A stretch of DNA of 64,000 nucleotides. It comes from JBCCGG01 sp039029395 (lineage in GTDB: Bacteria > Pseudomonadota > Alphaproteobacteria > Kiloniellales > JAKSDN01). Where the stretch lies: positions 1 to 64,000 of the forward strand of contig JBCCGG010000032.1 in assembly GCA_039029395.1 (NCBI GenBank). The letters are read 5' to 3'. This document shows, piece by piece, positions 16,736-25,228 of the stretch (position 1 is its first letter; every line of letters begins with the position of its first letter). The translations under genes and the position numbers were made by a program. The notes under the pieces were generated by a model. It saw nothing but the letters and a program-made list of their open reading frames with translations, was not told where the DNA came from and made no database searches.

Positions 16736-17767
16736 ATGATTGTCTTGGGCATCGAAACCAGCTGCGACGAGACCGCGGCCGCCGTGGTCGATGACACGCG
16801 CGCGATCCGCGCCAACCTGGTGCTGTCCCAGCTCGAGGACCACCGGCCCTACGGCGGCGTGGTGCCCGAGATCGCCGCGCGCAGCCACCTGGACCACATC
16901 GACGGTCTGGTCGCCCGCGCCATGAAAGACGCCGGGCTCGGCTTCAAGGATTTGGACGGCATCGCGGCAACCGCTGGGCCGGGCCTGATCGGCGGGGTCT
17001 TCGTCGGGGTGATGACCGGCAAGGCGATTGCCCTGGCCCGGGGCTTGCCGTTTTTGGCGGTCAATCACCTGGAGGGCCACGCGCTCTCCGCGCGTTTGAC
17101 CGAGGATCTGGTCTTTCCCTATCTGCTGCTCTTGATTTCTGGCGGCCATTGCCAGCTTTTGGTGGTCGAGGGGGTCGGGCGCTACCGGCGCCTGGGCACG
17201 ACCTTGGACGACGCGGTCGGCGAGGCCTTCGACAAGTCGGCCAAGCTGCTCGGCCTAGGCTATCCCGGCGGCCCGGCGCTCGAGGCGGCAGCCCGGGGCG
17301 GCGATCCGGCGCGCTTTGATCTGCCGCGACCCATGCTCGGCCGGCCCGAGCTCGACTTCTCCTTCTCCGGCCTCAAGACCGCCGTGCGCCACCAAGCCGC
17401 CGCCTTGCCCGAAGCCGGGCGCGCGCAGGCGGTCAAGGATCTGGCCGCATGCTTCCAAGCCGCCGTTGCCGACGTGCTCGCCGATCGCTGCGCGCGGGCG
17501 CTCGCGCGCTTTCGCGCCGAGACCGGACGGGACGGTCCGCTCGTGGTGGCCGGCGGCGTCGCCGCCAACGCTGAGCTGCGCGCCAGGCTGAACGGGGTTG
17601 CAAGCGCGGCCGGCACCGCCCTGGTCGCGCCGCCCACTTGGCTTTGCACTGACAACGGCGCGATGATCGCCTGGGCTGGGCTCGAGCGGCTGCGCCTGGG
17701 GGCGCGCGACCCGCTCGACTTTGCGCCCCGGCCGCGCTGGCCACTCGAGGCCTTGGCCGTCTCATGA
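16736..17767 (+). CDS. tsaD: tRNA N6-threonylcarbamoyladenosine transferase TsaD
   Basis: This 343-residue ASKHA-fold protein transfers threonylcarbamoyl to A37 of tRNAs that read ANN codons. The start MIVLGIETSCDET, the phosphate-binding GPGLIGGVFVG and the metal ligands His111 and His115 in NHLEGH are present, as are LLLISGGHCQL, the VAGGVAANAELR segment and the late DNGAMIAWAG motif. Divergence from hemC and the following gpsA is a common alphaproteobacterial arrangement. Its stop overlaps the next start as ATGA. Confidence 0.97.
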   Translation: MIVLGIETSCDETAAAVVDDTRAIRANLVLSQLEDHRPYGGVVPEIAARSHLDHIDGLVARAMKDAGLGFKDLDGIAATAGPGLIGGVFVGVMTGKAIALARGLPFLAVNHLEGHALSARLTEDLVFPYLLLLISGGHCQLLVVEGVGRYRRLGTTLDDAVGEAFDKSAKLLGLGYPGGPALEAAARGGDPARFDLPRPMLGRPELDFSFSGLKTAVRHQAAALPEAGRAQAVKDLAACFQAAVADVLADRCARALARFRAETGRDGPLVVAGGVAANAELRARLNGVASAAGTALVAPPTWLCTDNGAMIAWAGLERLRLGARDPLDFAPRPRWPLEALAVS

Positions 17768-18408
17768 ACGCGGCCGACCTGCAGGCCGAGGTCAAGGGCC
17801 TCTTCCCGACCCCCGTCGCGATTGCCCAGCTGCCGGACGCCGCCGCGCTCAACGGCGAGCTGCGGCGGGTCATCCTGGAGCGAGAGCAGAGCCATCCGAG
17901 CACTCAGCACAGCAACCTGGGCGGCTGGCAATCGACCTGGGATTTCGCCCAGTGGGGCGGACCGGCGCTGGCACGGGTGCTGGCCGCCGCCGAAGGCCTG
18001 GCGACCCGGCTGACCCGCAATCGCCAGAGCCAGCCGGTCCAGGTCGCTTGGCAAATCAACTGCTGGGCCAACATCAACCGCCAAGGGCAGGGCAACGAGT
18101 TTCACACCCATCCGGGCGCCTTTTGGTCGGGCAGCTACTACGTGACCGATGGCGGCGTCGCCGACGACCCCGCCTTGGGCGGTGAGTTCGAGGTCCAGGA
18201 CCCGCGCGGCGTGGCGCCCGCCATGTACGCGCCCAACCTGACCTTCGCCGGCCCGGCCGGCCCGTCGCTCGGCGCCTCGGAGGTGATCCGCCCGCGCGCC
18301 GGCATGATGGTGCTCTTTCCGAGCTGGCTGCAGCATGCGGTTCGGCCCTATGGCGGAACCGCCGAGCGGATCTCGATTGCGTTCAACCTTGGCGTTCGGG
18401 AGCGCTGA
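17764..18408 (+). CDS. Putative 2OG-Fe(II) oxygenase (TIGR02466-like)
   Basis: This 214-residue protein starts with the characteristic LFPTPVAIAQLP. It has a double-stranded beta-helix core with HTHPGAFWSGSYYV carrying candidate iron-binding histidines, and LFPSWLQHAVRPY with the distal histidine, followed by RISIAFNL where an arginine could bind the 2-oxoglutarate carboxylate. The family is usually annotated as putative oxygenases with no known substrate. It overlaps tsaD and gpsA by a few bases on each side, so the three are co-translated; a role in tRNA or protein modification is possible but only guessed. Confidence 0.75.
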   Translation: MNAADLQAEVKGLFPTPVAIAQLPDAAALNGELRRVILEREQSHPSTQHSNLGGWQSTWDFAQWGGPALARVLAAAEGLATRLTRNRQSQPVQVAWQINCWANINRQGQGNEFHTHPGAFWSGSYYVTDGGVADDPALGGEFEVQDPRGVAPAMYAPNLTFAGPAGPSLGASEVIRPRAGMMVLFPSWLQHAVRPYGGTAERISIAFNLGVRER

Positions 18409-19400
18409 TGACCCGGCTCGCCATCTTGGGCGCCGGCGCCTGGGGTACCGCGCTTGCCCAAGCCGCTGCCCGGGCCGGCAGCCAGGTTACCCTGTGGGGC
18501 CGCGACGCCGCCCTGATGGACGAGATCGCCACGGCGCGGTGCAACGAGCGCTACCTGCCGGGCGTCGCGCTGGAGCCGGCCATCGAGGCGACCGCCGCGC
18601 TCGAAGCGGCGGCTGAAGCCGAAGCCCTGCTGCTGGTCGCGCCGGCCCAGCATACCCGGGCCCTGGCGGAGCGCCTGGCGCCTTTGATTCCCCCGAGCTG
18701 CCCTCTTGTGATCTGTGCCAAGGGCATCGAGCAGGGCAGTGGGCTGCTGATGAGCGAGGTCCTGGCCGAGGCGCTGCCCGGCCGGCCGCTCGCCGTGCTG
18801 TCCGGACCGACCTTCGCGGCCGAGGTGGCGCGCGGCCTGCCGGCGGCGATCACCCTGGCGGCCGAGGACCAGGTGCTCGCCGAAGGGCTGATCGCGAGCC
18901 TGGGTAGCCGCGCTTTCCGGCCCTATCTCTCGAACGATCCAATCGGCGCCCAGATCGGCGGCGCGGTCAAGAACGTCATCGCGATTGCCTGCGGCATCGT
19001 CGCCGGTCGGTCGCTGGGCGACAATGCGCGCGCCGCGCTGATCACCCGGGGCTTGGCCGAGATCGTGCGCCTGGGCCTGGCCAAGGGCGGCCAGCGGGAG
19101 ACATTGATGGGGCTTTCGGGCCTAGGCGACCTGCTGCTCACCTGCTCGGCCATGCAGTCTCGCAACTTCTCGCTCGGCGCGGCGCTCGGCGAGGGGCGGG
19201 CGTTGGCCGATATCCTGGCCGAGCGCCGCACGGTGGCCGAAGGCGTGCACTCCGCCTCGTCGGTCAGCACGCTGGCCGCGCGCCTTCAGGTCGAGATGCC
19301 GATCGTCGAAGCCGTCGACCAGGTGATCAACCAGGGCGCCCAGATCGACCAGACGATCGCCGGACTCCTGGCCCGCCCCTTTAAGGCCGAGAGCCTTTAG
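18408..19400 (+). CDS. gpsA: NAD(P)-dependent glycerol-3-phosphate dehydrogenase
   Basis: This 330-residue cytoplasmic enzyme reduces dihydroxyacetone phosphate to sn-glycerol 3-phosphate for phospholipid synthesis. The dinucleotide motif GAGAWGTALA is at residues 8-17. The blocks NERYLPGV, VICAKGIEQG, LSGPTFAAEVARGLP, GGAVKNVIAIACGIVAG with the active-site lysine, and GLGDLLLTCSAMQSRNFSLG follow in family order. The start overlaps the previous stop as TGATG. Confidence 0.97.
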   Translation: MTRLAILGAGAWGTALAQAAARAGSQVTLWGRDAALMDEIATARCNERYLPGVALEPAIEATAALEAAAEAEALLLVAPAQHTRALAERLAPLIPPSCPLVICAKGIEQGSGLLMSEVLAEALPGRPLAVLSGPTFAAEVARGLPAAITLAAEDQVLAEGLIASLGSRAFRPYLSNDPIGAQIGGAVKNVIAIACGIVAGRSLGDNARAALITRGLAEIVRLGLAKGGQRETLMGLSGLGDLLLTCSAMQSRNFSLGAALGEGRALADILAERRTVAEGVHSASSVSTLAARLQVEMPIVEAVDQVINQGAQIDQTIAGLLARPFKAESL

Positions 19401-19428
19401 GCAACCCCATGTGGAGGAAGATGCACGT

Positions 19429-19716
19429 ATGCTGTTCATGATTTATTGCGTCGACAAACCGAACCATGGCGAGGTCCGCGCCGCCAACCGGCCGGATCAC
19501 CTGGACTACCTGAAGGCCCAGGGCGACAAGCTGGTGGCCGCCGGGCCGACCCCGAGCGACGACGGGAGCGCGGTGACCGGCAGCCTGATCATCATGGAGA
19601 TGGCCGACCGGGCTGCGGCGGAAGCCTTCGCGGCGGCCGATCCCTACGCCCAGGCCGGCCTGTTCGAGAGCGTGACCATCAAGCCCTGGAAGAAGGTCTT
19701 GCCCGCGGCGGGATAA
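19429..19716 (+). CDS. YciI-family protein
   Basis: This is a 95-residue small alpha/beta protein of the YCII-related family. The start MLFMIYCVDKPNHGEVR, followed by RPDHLDYL and the segment DPYAQAGLFESVTIKPW, is typical. A conserved His/Asp pair is thought to form a possible active site in the family, but the substrate is unknown. ATG at 19429 is chosen because it begins the first strand and GGAGG lies about eleven bases upstream; an in-frame GTG at 19411 is less likely. It follows gpsA by 28 bases and is probably in the same operon. Confidence 0.88.
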   Translation: MLFMIYCVDKPNHGEVRAANRPDHLDYLKAQGDKLVAAGPTPSDDGSAVTGSLIIMEMADRAAAEAFAAADPYAQAGLFESVTIKPWKKVLPAAG

Positions 19717-19793
19717 CTTGTCATTGAAAGGCCCGAAGCCGGCCGCCAGATCATCGGCCTGACGCTTCGAACCCAGCCACACGGAGAATTCAG

Positions 19794-19985
19794 ATGGACG
19801 TCACGCCGGATACCCCGCAACGCCTCGCGGTGGTCATTGAGAGAACCAAGTCGGAGGCCTGGGGCGTGGGCGCCTACCTGGTGACGGCGGGCGGCCATCG
19901 GGACCGCCGCTCGGTTGGCGTGTACGACAGCTATGCCGAGGCTGCCGAGGCGCTCAGGACCGCCTGGGAAAAGCTCTCGGTCTAA
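19794..19985 (+). CDS. Small uncharacterised protein
   Basis: This is a 63-residue protein with ACGGAGAATTC before the ATG. It contains a likely beta-hairpin (RLAVVIERTKSEAWGVGAYLV), then GVYDSYAEAAEALRTAWEKL, a helix rich in alanine. It has no signal peptide, membrane helix or cysteine. I do not recognise the family. The good ribosome-binding site, neighbour-like codon use and position before a transcription-ending hairpin support it being a real gene. Confidence 0.55.
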   Translation: MDVTPDTPQRLAVVIERTKSEAWGVGAYLVTAGGHRDRRSVGVYDSYAEAAEALRTAWEKLSV

Positions 19986-20005
19986 GAGTCTGATTCGAAA
20001 GTCGC

Positions 20006-20085
20006 GGCGCCAGCCCTCTCCCCCGCCCGGCCACCCATGCCAGGATACTCTCGTGGGTGGCCGGGCGGGGGAGAGGGCTGGCGCC
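20006..20085. repeat. 32-bp perfect inverted repeat (long hairpin)
   Basis: Positions 20006-20037 and 20054-20085 are perfect reverse complements, 32 bp each, separated by a 16-nt loop. The arms are C/G-rich (CCCTCTCCCCCGCCCGG). It lies between convergent genes and resembles dispersed intergenic palindromes of the REP type, although a mere terminator role is also possible. There is no T-tract directly after it. Confidence 0.85.
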
Positions 20086-20090
20086 GGTCA

Positions 20091-20116
20091 GAAAATGCGC
20101 CAACCGGCGCATTTTC
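20091..20116. terminator. Bidirectional hairpin terminator
   Basis: GAAAATGCGCC (20091-20101) pairs with GGCGCATTTTC (20106-20116) around an AACC loop. The A-rich and T-rich ends could end transcription from both the + strand small gene and the minus-strand hldE operon, whose stop codon is ten bases away. Confidence 0.6.
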
Positions 20117-20125
20117 GGTCAGACA

Positions 20126-21565
20126 CTACATTCGCTCGATGGTTCGGGAGGTTGACTGACCGGGCTCGAGTTCGGCCAGCACGACCCGGCCGCCGTAGCT
20201 GGCGACCAGCTCGTGGCCGACCACTTGCTCGACCGTGTAGTCGGCGCCCTTGACCAGCACCTCGGGCTTGAGCGCCTCGATCAGGTTCAAGGGCGTGTCC
20301 TCGGCGAAGATCACCACCCGGTCGACCGTGGCGAGCGACGCGAGCACGGCCGCGCGCGCCGCCTCGCCTTGGATCGGCCGACGCTCGCCCTTGAGCCGGC
20401 GCACCGAGGCGTCGCTGTTGAGCCCGACCACTAGGCGGTCGCACTGGGCCCGGGCCTGGCGCAATAGCGAGAGGTGCCCCGGATGTAAGAGGTCGAAGCA
20501 GCCGTTGGTGAAGCCGACCTTAAGCCCCCGCCGGCGCCAACGGGCTACCTGCTCGACCAAGGGCTCGAGCGCGCTCACTTTGGCTTCGGCGGCGTGCAGC
20601 TCGGCGGCATAGAGGCCGTGGCGCAGCTCTTCCAGGGAGACCGTCGCCGTGCCGACCTTGGCGACCACGATGCCGGCCGCCAAGTTGGCCAGCTGGGCCG
20701 CGTCCTGGGGCGCCAGGCCGGCGGCCAGCGCCGCGCCCAGCATGGCGACCACCGTGTCGCCGGCGCCGGAGACGTCGTAGACCTCCTGGGCCTCGGCGCG
20801 CAGGTGCAGGGGCTCGGCCTCGGCCAGCACCAGGCTCATGCCCTTCTCGCTGCGGGTCGCCAAAATGCCGCCCAGGCCGCAGTCGGCGATCAGGGCGCGA
20901 CAGGCCTCTACCACGCTTGCGTCGTCGCCGACCGGGCGGCGGCTCGCGGCCGAAAGCTCCTTCAGGTTCGGCGTGACCAAGCTAGCGCCCCGGTAACAGG
21001 CATAGTCGCTGCCTTTGGGATCGACGATGACCGGTAGGCCGGCCGCGCGCGCCTGGCGGATTAGGGCGCTCAGGACCGCGCCGCTCAGGACCCCCTTGCC
21101 GTAGTCGGAGAGCACCAAGGCGCCGATCTCGGGCAGCCGCGCGGTAACCCGCTCGATCAGTTCGCCGGCGGTCTCTTCGGGCAGGTCCCGTGCGGTCTCC
21201 CGGTCGACCCGGAGGAGCTGCTGGCCGCCGGCCAGGAAGCGTTCCTTGATGGTCGTCGCCCGGCCCGGCACCGTGAAGAGACCTTGCGCCTGGTCGCCGA
21301 GCAAGTTGGCAACCTCGCGCCCGGCTGGGTCGTCGCCGACCGCGGCAATCAGATCGGTTTCGAGGCCGAGCGCCGCCAGGTTCCGCTGGACGTTGCCGGC
21401 GCCGCCCAACATGGCGTTTTCTTGTTCGACCCGGAGCACCGGGATCGGCCCTTCGGGCGAGATGCGCTCGACCGCGCCGGCAACGAAACGGTCGAGCATG
21501 ACGTCGCCGACCACCAGGACGCGGGCGGCGCCGAGCGCCTCGAGCTGGGCGGCCAGGTCGGTCAT
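20126..21565 (-). CDS. hldE: Bifunctional heptose 7-phosphate kinase / heptose 1-phosphate adenylyltransferase
   Basis: This 479-residue cytoplasmic enzyme acts in ADP-heptose synthesis for the lipopolysaccharide core. Residues 1 to about 320 are a ribokinase-type kinase with NAMLGGAGNVQRNLAALG, DYGKGVL, TPNLKEL and the catalytic GAGD at 267-270. Residues about 345-479 are a cytidylyltransferase-like domain with FTNGCFDLLHPGH (HPGH at 361-364). Both domains are full length. The start overlaps the gmhA stop as ATGA. Confidence 0.96.
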   Translation of the reverse strand: MTDLAAQLEALGAARVLVVGDVMLDRFVAGAVERISPEGPIPVLRVEQENAMLGGAGNVQRNLAALGLETDLIAAVGDDPAGREVANLLGDQAQGLFTVPGRATTIKERFLAGGQQLLRVDRETARDLPEETAGELIERVTARLPEIGALVLSDYGKGVLSGAVLSALIRQARAAGLPVIVDPKGSDYACYRGASLVTPNLKELSAASRRPVGDDASVVEACRALIADCGLGGILATRSEKGMSLVLAEAEPLHLRAEAQEVYDVSGAGDTVVAMLGAALAAGLAPQDAAQLANLAAGIVVAKVGTATVSLEELRHGLYAAELHAAEAKVSALEPLVEQVARWRRRGLKVGFTNGCFDLLHPGHLSLLRQARAQCDRLVVGLNSDASVRRLKGERRPIQGEAARAAVLASLATVDRVVIFAEDTPLNLIEALKPEVLVKGADYTVEQVVGHELVASYGGRVVLAELEPGQSTSRTIERM

Positions 21566-22149
21566 ACCAGGCCCAAGGCGCGCTCGAGGGCACCGCAGTA
21601 CATCTGCCCTAGGGTGATGTGCATCTCCTGAATGCGCGCGGTGACCTCAGAGCGCACGATCAGCAGCGGATCGGCCAGGCCGACCAGGTCGCCGCCGTCA
21701 CGCCCGGTAAGCGCGACCGGCACCAAGCCGCCGTGGCGCGCCGCCTGGAGCCCTTGGGTCACATTGGCGCTCTTGCCCGAGGTGGATATCCCGACCGCCA
21801 CGTCGCCGGGCCGGCCCAGCGCCTCGATCTGGCGGGCGAAAAGCCGTTCGAAGCCGTAGTCGTTGCCGATCGCGGTGAGTGCCGAAGAGTCGGTGGTCAG
21901 CGCGATGGCCGGGATCGGCGCACGGTCGCTGACGTAGCGCACGGCCAGCTCGGTCGCCAGGTGCTGGGCGTCGGCCGCGCTGCCGCCGTTGCCGAAGAAG
22001 AGGATCTTGCCGCCGCCCTGGACCGCCGCGACCGAAAGCTCGACCCAGCGCCGGAAGGGCGCGACCAAGCCCGCGCGCGTGGCGGCAAGCACCTGGGCGT
22101 GCTGGTCCAGCTCGGCAGCGAAGAAGGCGTCCAGGTCGAGGTCGGGCAA
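21562..22149 (-). CDS. gmhA: Phosphoheptose isomerase
   Basis: This 195-residue SIS-domain enzyme converts sedoheptulose 7-phosphate to D-glycero-D-manno-heptose 7-phosphate, the first step of ADP-heptose synthesis. GNGGSAADAQHLATELAVRY, ALTTDSSALTAIGNDYGFE, GISTSGKSANV and the C-terminal IQEMHITLGQMYC are the family blocks. The start is TTG, with GGGAG a short way upstream; no better in-frame start gives the expected N-terminus. It forms an operon with hldE. Confidence 0.95.
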   Translation of the reverse strand: MPDLDLDAFFAAELDQHAQVLAATRAGLVAPFRRWVELSVAAVQGGGKILFFGNGGSAADAQHLATELAVRYVSDRAPIPAIALTTDSSALTAIGNDYGFERLFARQIEALGRPGDVAVGISTSGKSANVTQGLQAARHGGLVPVALTGRDGGDLVGLADPLLIVRSEVTARIQEMHITLGQMYCGALERALGLV

Positions 22150-22210
22150 GGGAGGTCTCCCGGCAAGTGCCCCCGTCGGCTAGCGCAATCGCGGGATCAA
22201 GGCAAGCGCG

Positions 22211-22714
22211 TTACTTTTTGCCCCCGCCAATCCATTCCTCCACTGTAAAGGTCTCGGCCTCTGCGTCGTCCACCAAGGTCAGCGTGCCGCCGGCGAAGAC
22301 CAGGCGCTTGCCGAGCCGGGGGTAGCGGGCCACATCGGCGGGCGGGCGGTCACTGCCCATAAGGTAGACCAGATCTTCATCGCCGCCGTTGATCAGGTGG
22401 TGACCGGTGCCGTCGGGCGGGAAGCCCATGAAGTCGCCGGGCCCGACCGGGACCCGTGCGTCGCCGATCTCGGCCGTGCCCGCGCCGGAAAGAATGAAGA
22501 GCCATTCCTCGGTGACCGCGTGGCAATGGTAGATGAAGCTCTCCTTGCCCGGCGGGACGCGTCCCAGGTTGACCGCCGTGCGTTTCAAGCCCGTGCGCTC
22601 GGCCAGGGGCACCAGGCGGACTTCGGCCTTGGGATTGACCGCCAGACGCACGTCCTTGCCCGCGTCGGGCGGCAGGTCGCGCGTGCGGACCAGATACTTT
22701 TCCTCCTCGGTCAT
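22211..22714 (-). CDS. Cupin-domain protein
   Basis: This is a 167-residue single-domain cupin. Motif 1 is YHCHAVTEEWLFILSGAGTAEIG, with two histidines and a glutamate as likely metal ligands; motif 2 is PVGPGDFMGFPPDGTGHHLIN with the later histidine. The N-terminal segment RTAVNLGRVPPGKES is common in this type. No enzyme activity can be deduced. AGGAAAG precedes the ATG. It is divergent from the amidohydrolase-fold gene and stands alone. Confidence 0.8.
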   Translation of the reverse strand: MTEEEKYLVRTRDLPPDAGKDVRLAVNPKAEVRLVPLAERTGLKRTAVNLGRVPPGKESFIYHCHAVTEEWLFILSGAGTAEIGDARVPVGPGDFMGFPPDGTGHHLINGGDEDLVYLMGSDRPPADVARYPRLGKRLVFAGGTLTLVDDAEAETFTVEEWIGGGKK

Positions 22715-22810
22715 GGCGCGGGCCCTTTCCTGAAGGTTTGTTTCGAGTGTTGCCTAGATTTAACCGCCCGGCAATTACCACCCCTTCCCCTGGGCTCCGA
22801 GCGCGCCATC

Positions 22811-22839
22811 TATAATGGAGACCCGGCATAACAAGGAGG
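22811..22839 (+). promoter_or_regulatory. Possible -10 box and ribosome-binding site
   Basis: A perfect TATAAT occurs at 22811-22816 and a consensus AAGGAGG at 22833-22839, seven bases before the ATG at 22846. No clear -35 hexamer lies at the expected distance, so the promoter assignment is tentative, but the ribosome-binding site fixes the start of the downstream gene. Confidence 0.4.
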
Positions 22840-22845
22840 CTCACC

Positions 22846-24237
22846 ATGGCGTTCATACACGACCCCGACGGCATTCGCCTTCCGATCAAGCTGGATTCCA
22901 CCTCCAACGGCGAGTTCGTGCCGGTGCCGCTCGACCGGGTCAACCGCCAGGCCAACGATCTCGCCCAAGAACGGGCCGGCGCCCATGCCAGGCGCCGCGG
23001 GCTCGGCCGCCGCGCCTTCATGGTCTCGGCCTGCGGCGCGGCAAGCACGCTGCTTGCCTTCAACGAAGCCAATGCCGCGGCCGGCCGGCGCGGCGGGTTC
23101 TTCCAGCTCGATCAGACGGCCGCGCTCGATCCCGACGCGGCAGCCGACTCTTTGGGAGGCCGTGAGTTCGTGTTCGACGTGCAGGGCCACTTCGTCGGCG
23201 CCAACGGCATCGGGCGAGTCGGGCTCGGCGGCTCGGAGCAGTTCATCAAGGATATCTTCCTGGATTCCGATACCGACATGATGGTGCTCTCCTTCATCCC
23301 CTCGCGCCGGGAGAAGGAGCTCTTGACGATCCAGGAAGCTGACGAGACCCGGCGCATCATCGAGCAGATGGCCGGCACCAAGCGCCTCTTGCTGCACGGC
23401 CGGGCCAACCCGAACCAGCCGGGCGACCTGGAGGGCATGGAGGAACTGGCCGAGGATTGGGGCGTGGTCGCCTGGAAGTGCTACACCCAGTGGGGCCCGG
23501 ACGGCCGCGGTTTCTTTCTAAACGACGACACCGGCTTGCAGCTGATCGAGAAGGCGCGCGCGCTCGGCGTCAAGAACATCTGCGTGCACAAGGGCCTGCC
23601 CTTCGGGCGCGAGTCCTACGAGCACTCTATCCCAAGCGAGATTGGTGCCGTCGCCAAGATGTACCCCGACGTGAACTTCCTGATCTACCACTCGGGCTTT
23701 ATCAGCGGCGAGAAGGAGGGGCCTTATGATCCCAAGCGCGGCGAAGGGGTCGATGCCCTGATCCGCTCCCTCGAGGAGAACGGCCTCGGCAAAAGCAGCA
23801 ACGTCTACGCGGAGCTTGGCAGCACCTGGCGCTTTGCCCTGCGCGACCCGGACACGGCCGCCCACATCCTGGGCAAGCTGGTCAAGCACATGGGCGAGGA
23901 CAACCTGCTCTACGGCTCGGACTGCATCTGGTACGGCTCGCCCCAGGACCAGATCCAGGCTCTGCGGGCCTTTCAGATTTCCGAGGCGCTACGGGAAAAG
24001 CACGGCTATCCGGAGATCACCGACACGCTGCGCGCCAAGATCTTCGGGCTCAACGCCGCCAAGGTCTACGGCATCGAGGTGGATGAAGTTCTGCAAAGAG
24101 CGCGCCGGGACGCGATCAAGCGGCGTCGGGACGCCTACCGGGCCGAGCGGCCGGACCCCCACTATCTGACCTACGGGCCCAAGACCCGGCGAGAGTTCCT
24201 GGCCAATTTGAAGGCCCGCGGCGGCTCGGCGGTTTGA
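22846..24237 (+). CDS. Amidohydrolase-2-like TIM-barrel protein with internal Tat-type signal
   Basis: This 463-residue protein belongs to the metal-dependent amidohydrolase-2 group of hydrolases and decarboxylases. A twin-arginine-like segment GRRAFMVSACGAASTLLAF appears only around residues 53-72, after a hydrophilic leader, which is late for a Tat signal. The barrel opens with FDVQGHF, where the usual HxH reads QxH. Later ligand-like histidines lie in CVHKGLPFG and YHSG, and the late aspartate in LYGSDCIWYG. The start is fixed by AAGGAGG seven bases upstream. Substrate unknown. Confidence 0.75.
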   Translation: MAFIHDPDGIRLPIKLDSTSNGEFVPVPLDRVNRQANDLAQERAGAHARRRGLGRRAFMVSACGAASTLLAFNEANAAAGRRGGFFQLDQTAALDPDAAADSLGGREFVFDVQGHFVGANGIGRVGLGGSEQFIKDIFLDSDTDMMVLSFIPSRREKELLTIQEADETRRIIEQMAGTKRLLLHGRANPNQPGDLEGMEELAEDWGVVAWKCYTQWGPDGRGFFLNDDTGLQLIEKARALGVKNICVHKGLPFGRESYEHSIPSEIGAVAKMYPDVNFLIYHSGFISGEKEGPYDPKRGEGVDALIRSLEENGLGKSSNVYAELGSTWRFALRDPDTAAHILGKLVKHMGEDNLLYGSDCIWYGSPQDQIQALRAFQISEALREKHGYPEITDTLRAKIFGLNAAKVYGIEVDEVLQRARRDAIKRRRDAYRAERPDPHYLTYGPKTRREFLANLKARGGSAV

Positions 24238-24243
24238 TCCCTC

Positions 24244-25071
24244 TTAAACCGGTCGGTCGCCCTGGATCGTGAAGCGGTGGCCGGAGCGGGTCTCGGGGTA
24301 GTAGTCCCAAAGCGCCAAGTGCTGGGCCGAGCGGTTGTCCCAAAAGGCGACCGAGTTGGCCTGCCAGCGAAAGCGGCAGTGGAAGCGCGGCTCGTTGATG
24401 TGCTCATAGAGGAGGTTGAGCAGCGCCTCGCTCTCGGCTGTGCTCAGCTCCTCGATCCTGAGGGTGAAGATCTCGTTGACGAAGAGCGCCTCGCGCCCGG
24501 TCACCGGGTGGCGGCGCACCACCGGATGGCGGCTTTCCGGAAACATGCCGTCGCGCAGGTCCTCGTCCGGCGTGCCGTAGTAGCCGCGGAAGTTATGCTC
24601 CGAGCCGTGCACGGCGGTCAGGCCATCGAGCATCTGGCGCAGGGGCGCCGAGAGCGCCTCGTAGGCTGCATACATGTTGGCGAAAAGGGTGTCACCGCCG
24701 CTCGCCGGCACCTGGTGCAGATGGAGAATTGAGCCCATGGGCGGCTCGGCGTCGCAAGTCACGTCGGAATGCCACTTGCGTCCCGAATAGGTCTTGGAGC
24801 TGGCGTCGGTGTGGATCTTGAGGACCCCCGGATAGCCCGGCACGTCCGGCTCGGCCGGATGGGTGTGGGGAAGCCCGAAACGCCGGCCGAAGGCGGAGAG
24901 CTGGTCGAGATCGAGCGCCTGGTCCCGAAAGAACACCACAAGGTAATCCATCAGGGCGTCCTGGATCGCCTGGACCGTGGCCTCGTCTAAATCGCCCGAC
25001 AGGTCGATGCCGCTGATCTCGGCGCCCAGCGAAGGGGTCAGTGGTACGATCGAGAGGTCGGATCCCGGCAT
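24244..25071 (-). CDS. TauD/TfdA-family 2-oxoglutarate dioxygenase
   Basis: This 275-residue iron enzyme shows the family start PLTPSLGAEISGIDLS and the metal-binding HxD at His101-Asp103 in WHSDVTCDAEPPMGSILHL. The distal ligand region is FWDNRSAQHLALWDY, and a terminal arginine lies in RSGHRFTIQG. Members hydroxylate taurine, aryloxyacetates or related acids; the substrate here is not predictable. ATG at 25071 is preferred to in-frame starts further upstream, which add a non-homologous tail and run towards the divergent response regulator. It converges with the amidohydrolase-fold gene. Confidence 0.88.
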   Translation of the reverse strand: MPGSDLSIVPLTPSLGAEISGIDLSGDLDEATVQAIQDALMDYLVVFFRDQALDLDQLSAFGRRFGLPHTHPAEPDVPGYPGVLKIHTDASSKTYSGRKWHSDVTCDAEPPMGSILHLHQVPASGGDTLFANMYAAYEALSAPLRQMLDGLTAVHGSEHNFRGYYGTPDEDLRDGMFPESRHPVVRRHPVTGREALFVNEIFTLRIEELSTAESEALLNLLYEHINEPRFHCRFRWQANSVAFWDNRSAQHLALWDYYPETRSGHRFTIQGDRPV

Positions 25072-25228
25072 CTCCGATGCTCCTCTAGCTGCAGACAATG
25101 ATTCAGACTGCCACAGGATCGGTCCGGCTGCCAGCCAATCAGGCTCGAGATTGCAGGCTACCAATTGCTTAACCATTTCGTGCTGACATCTAGAGTTATC
25201 CCGCGACCGGCCGACAAGGACCCGGACC

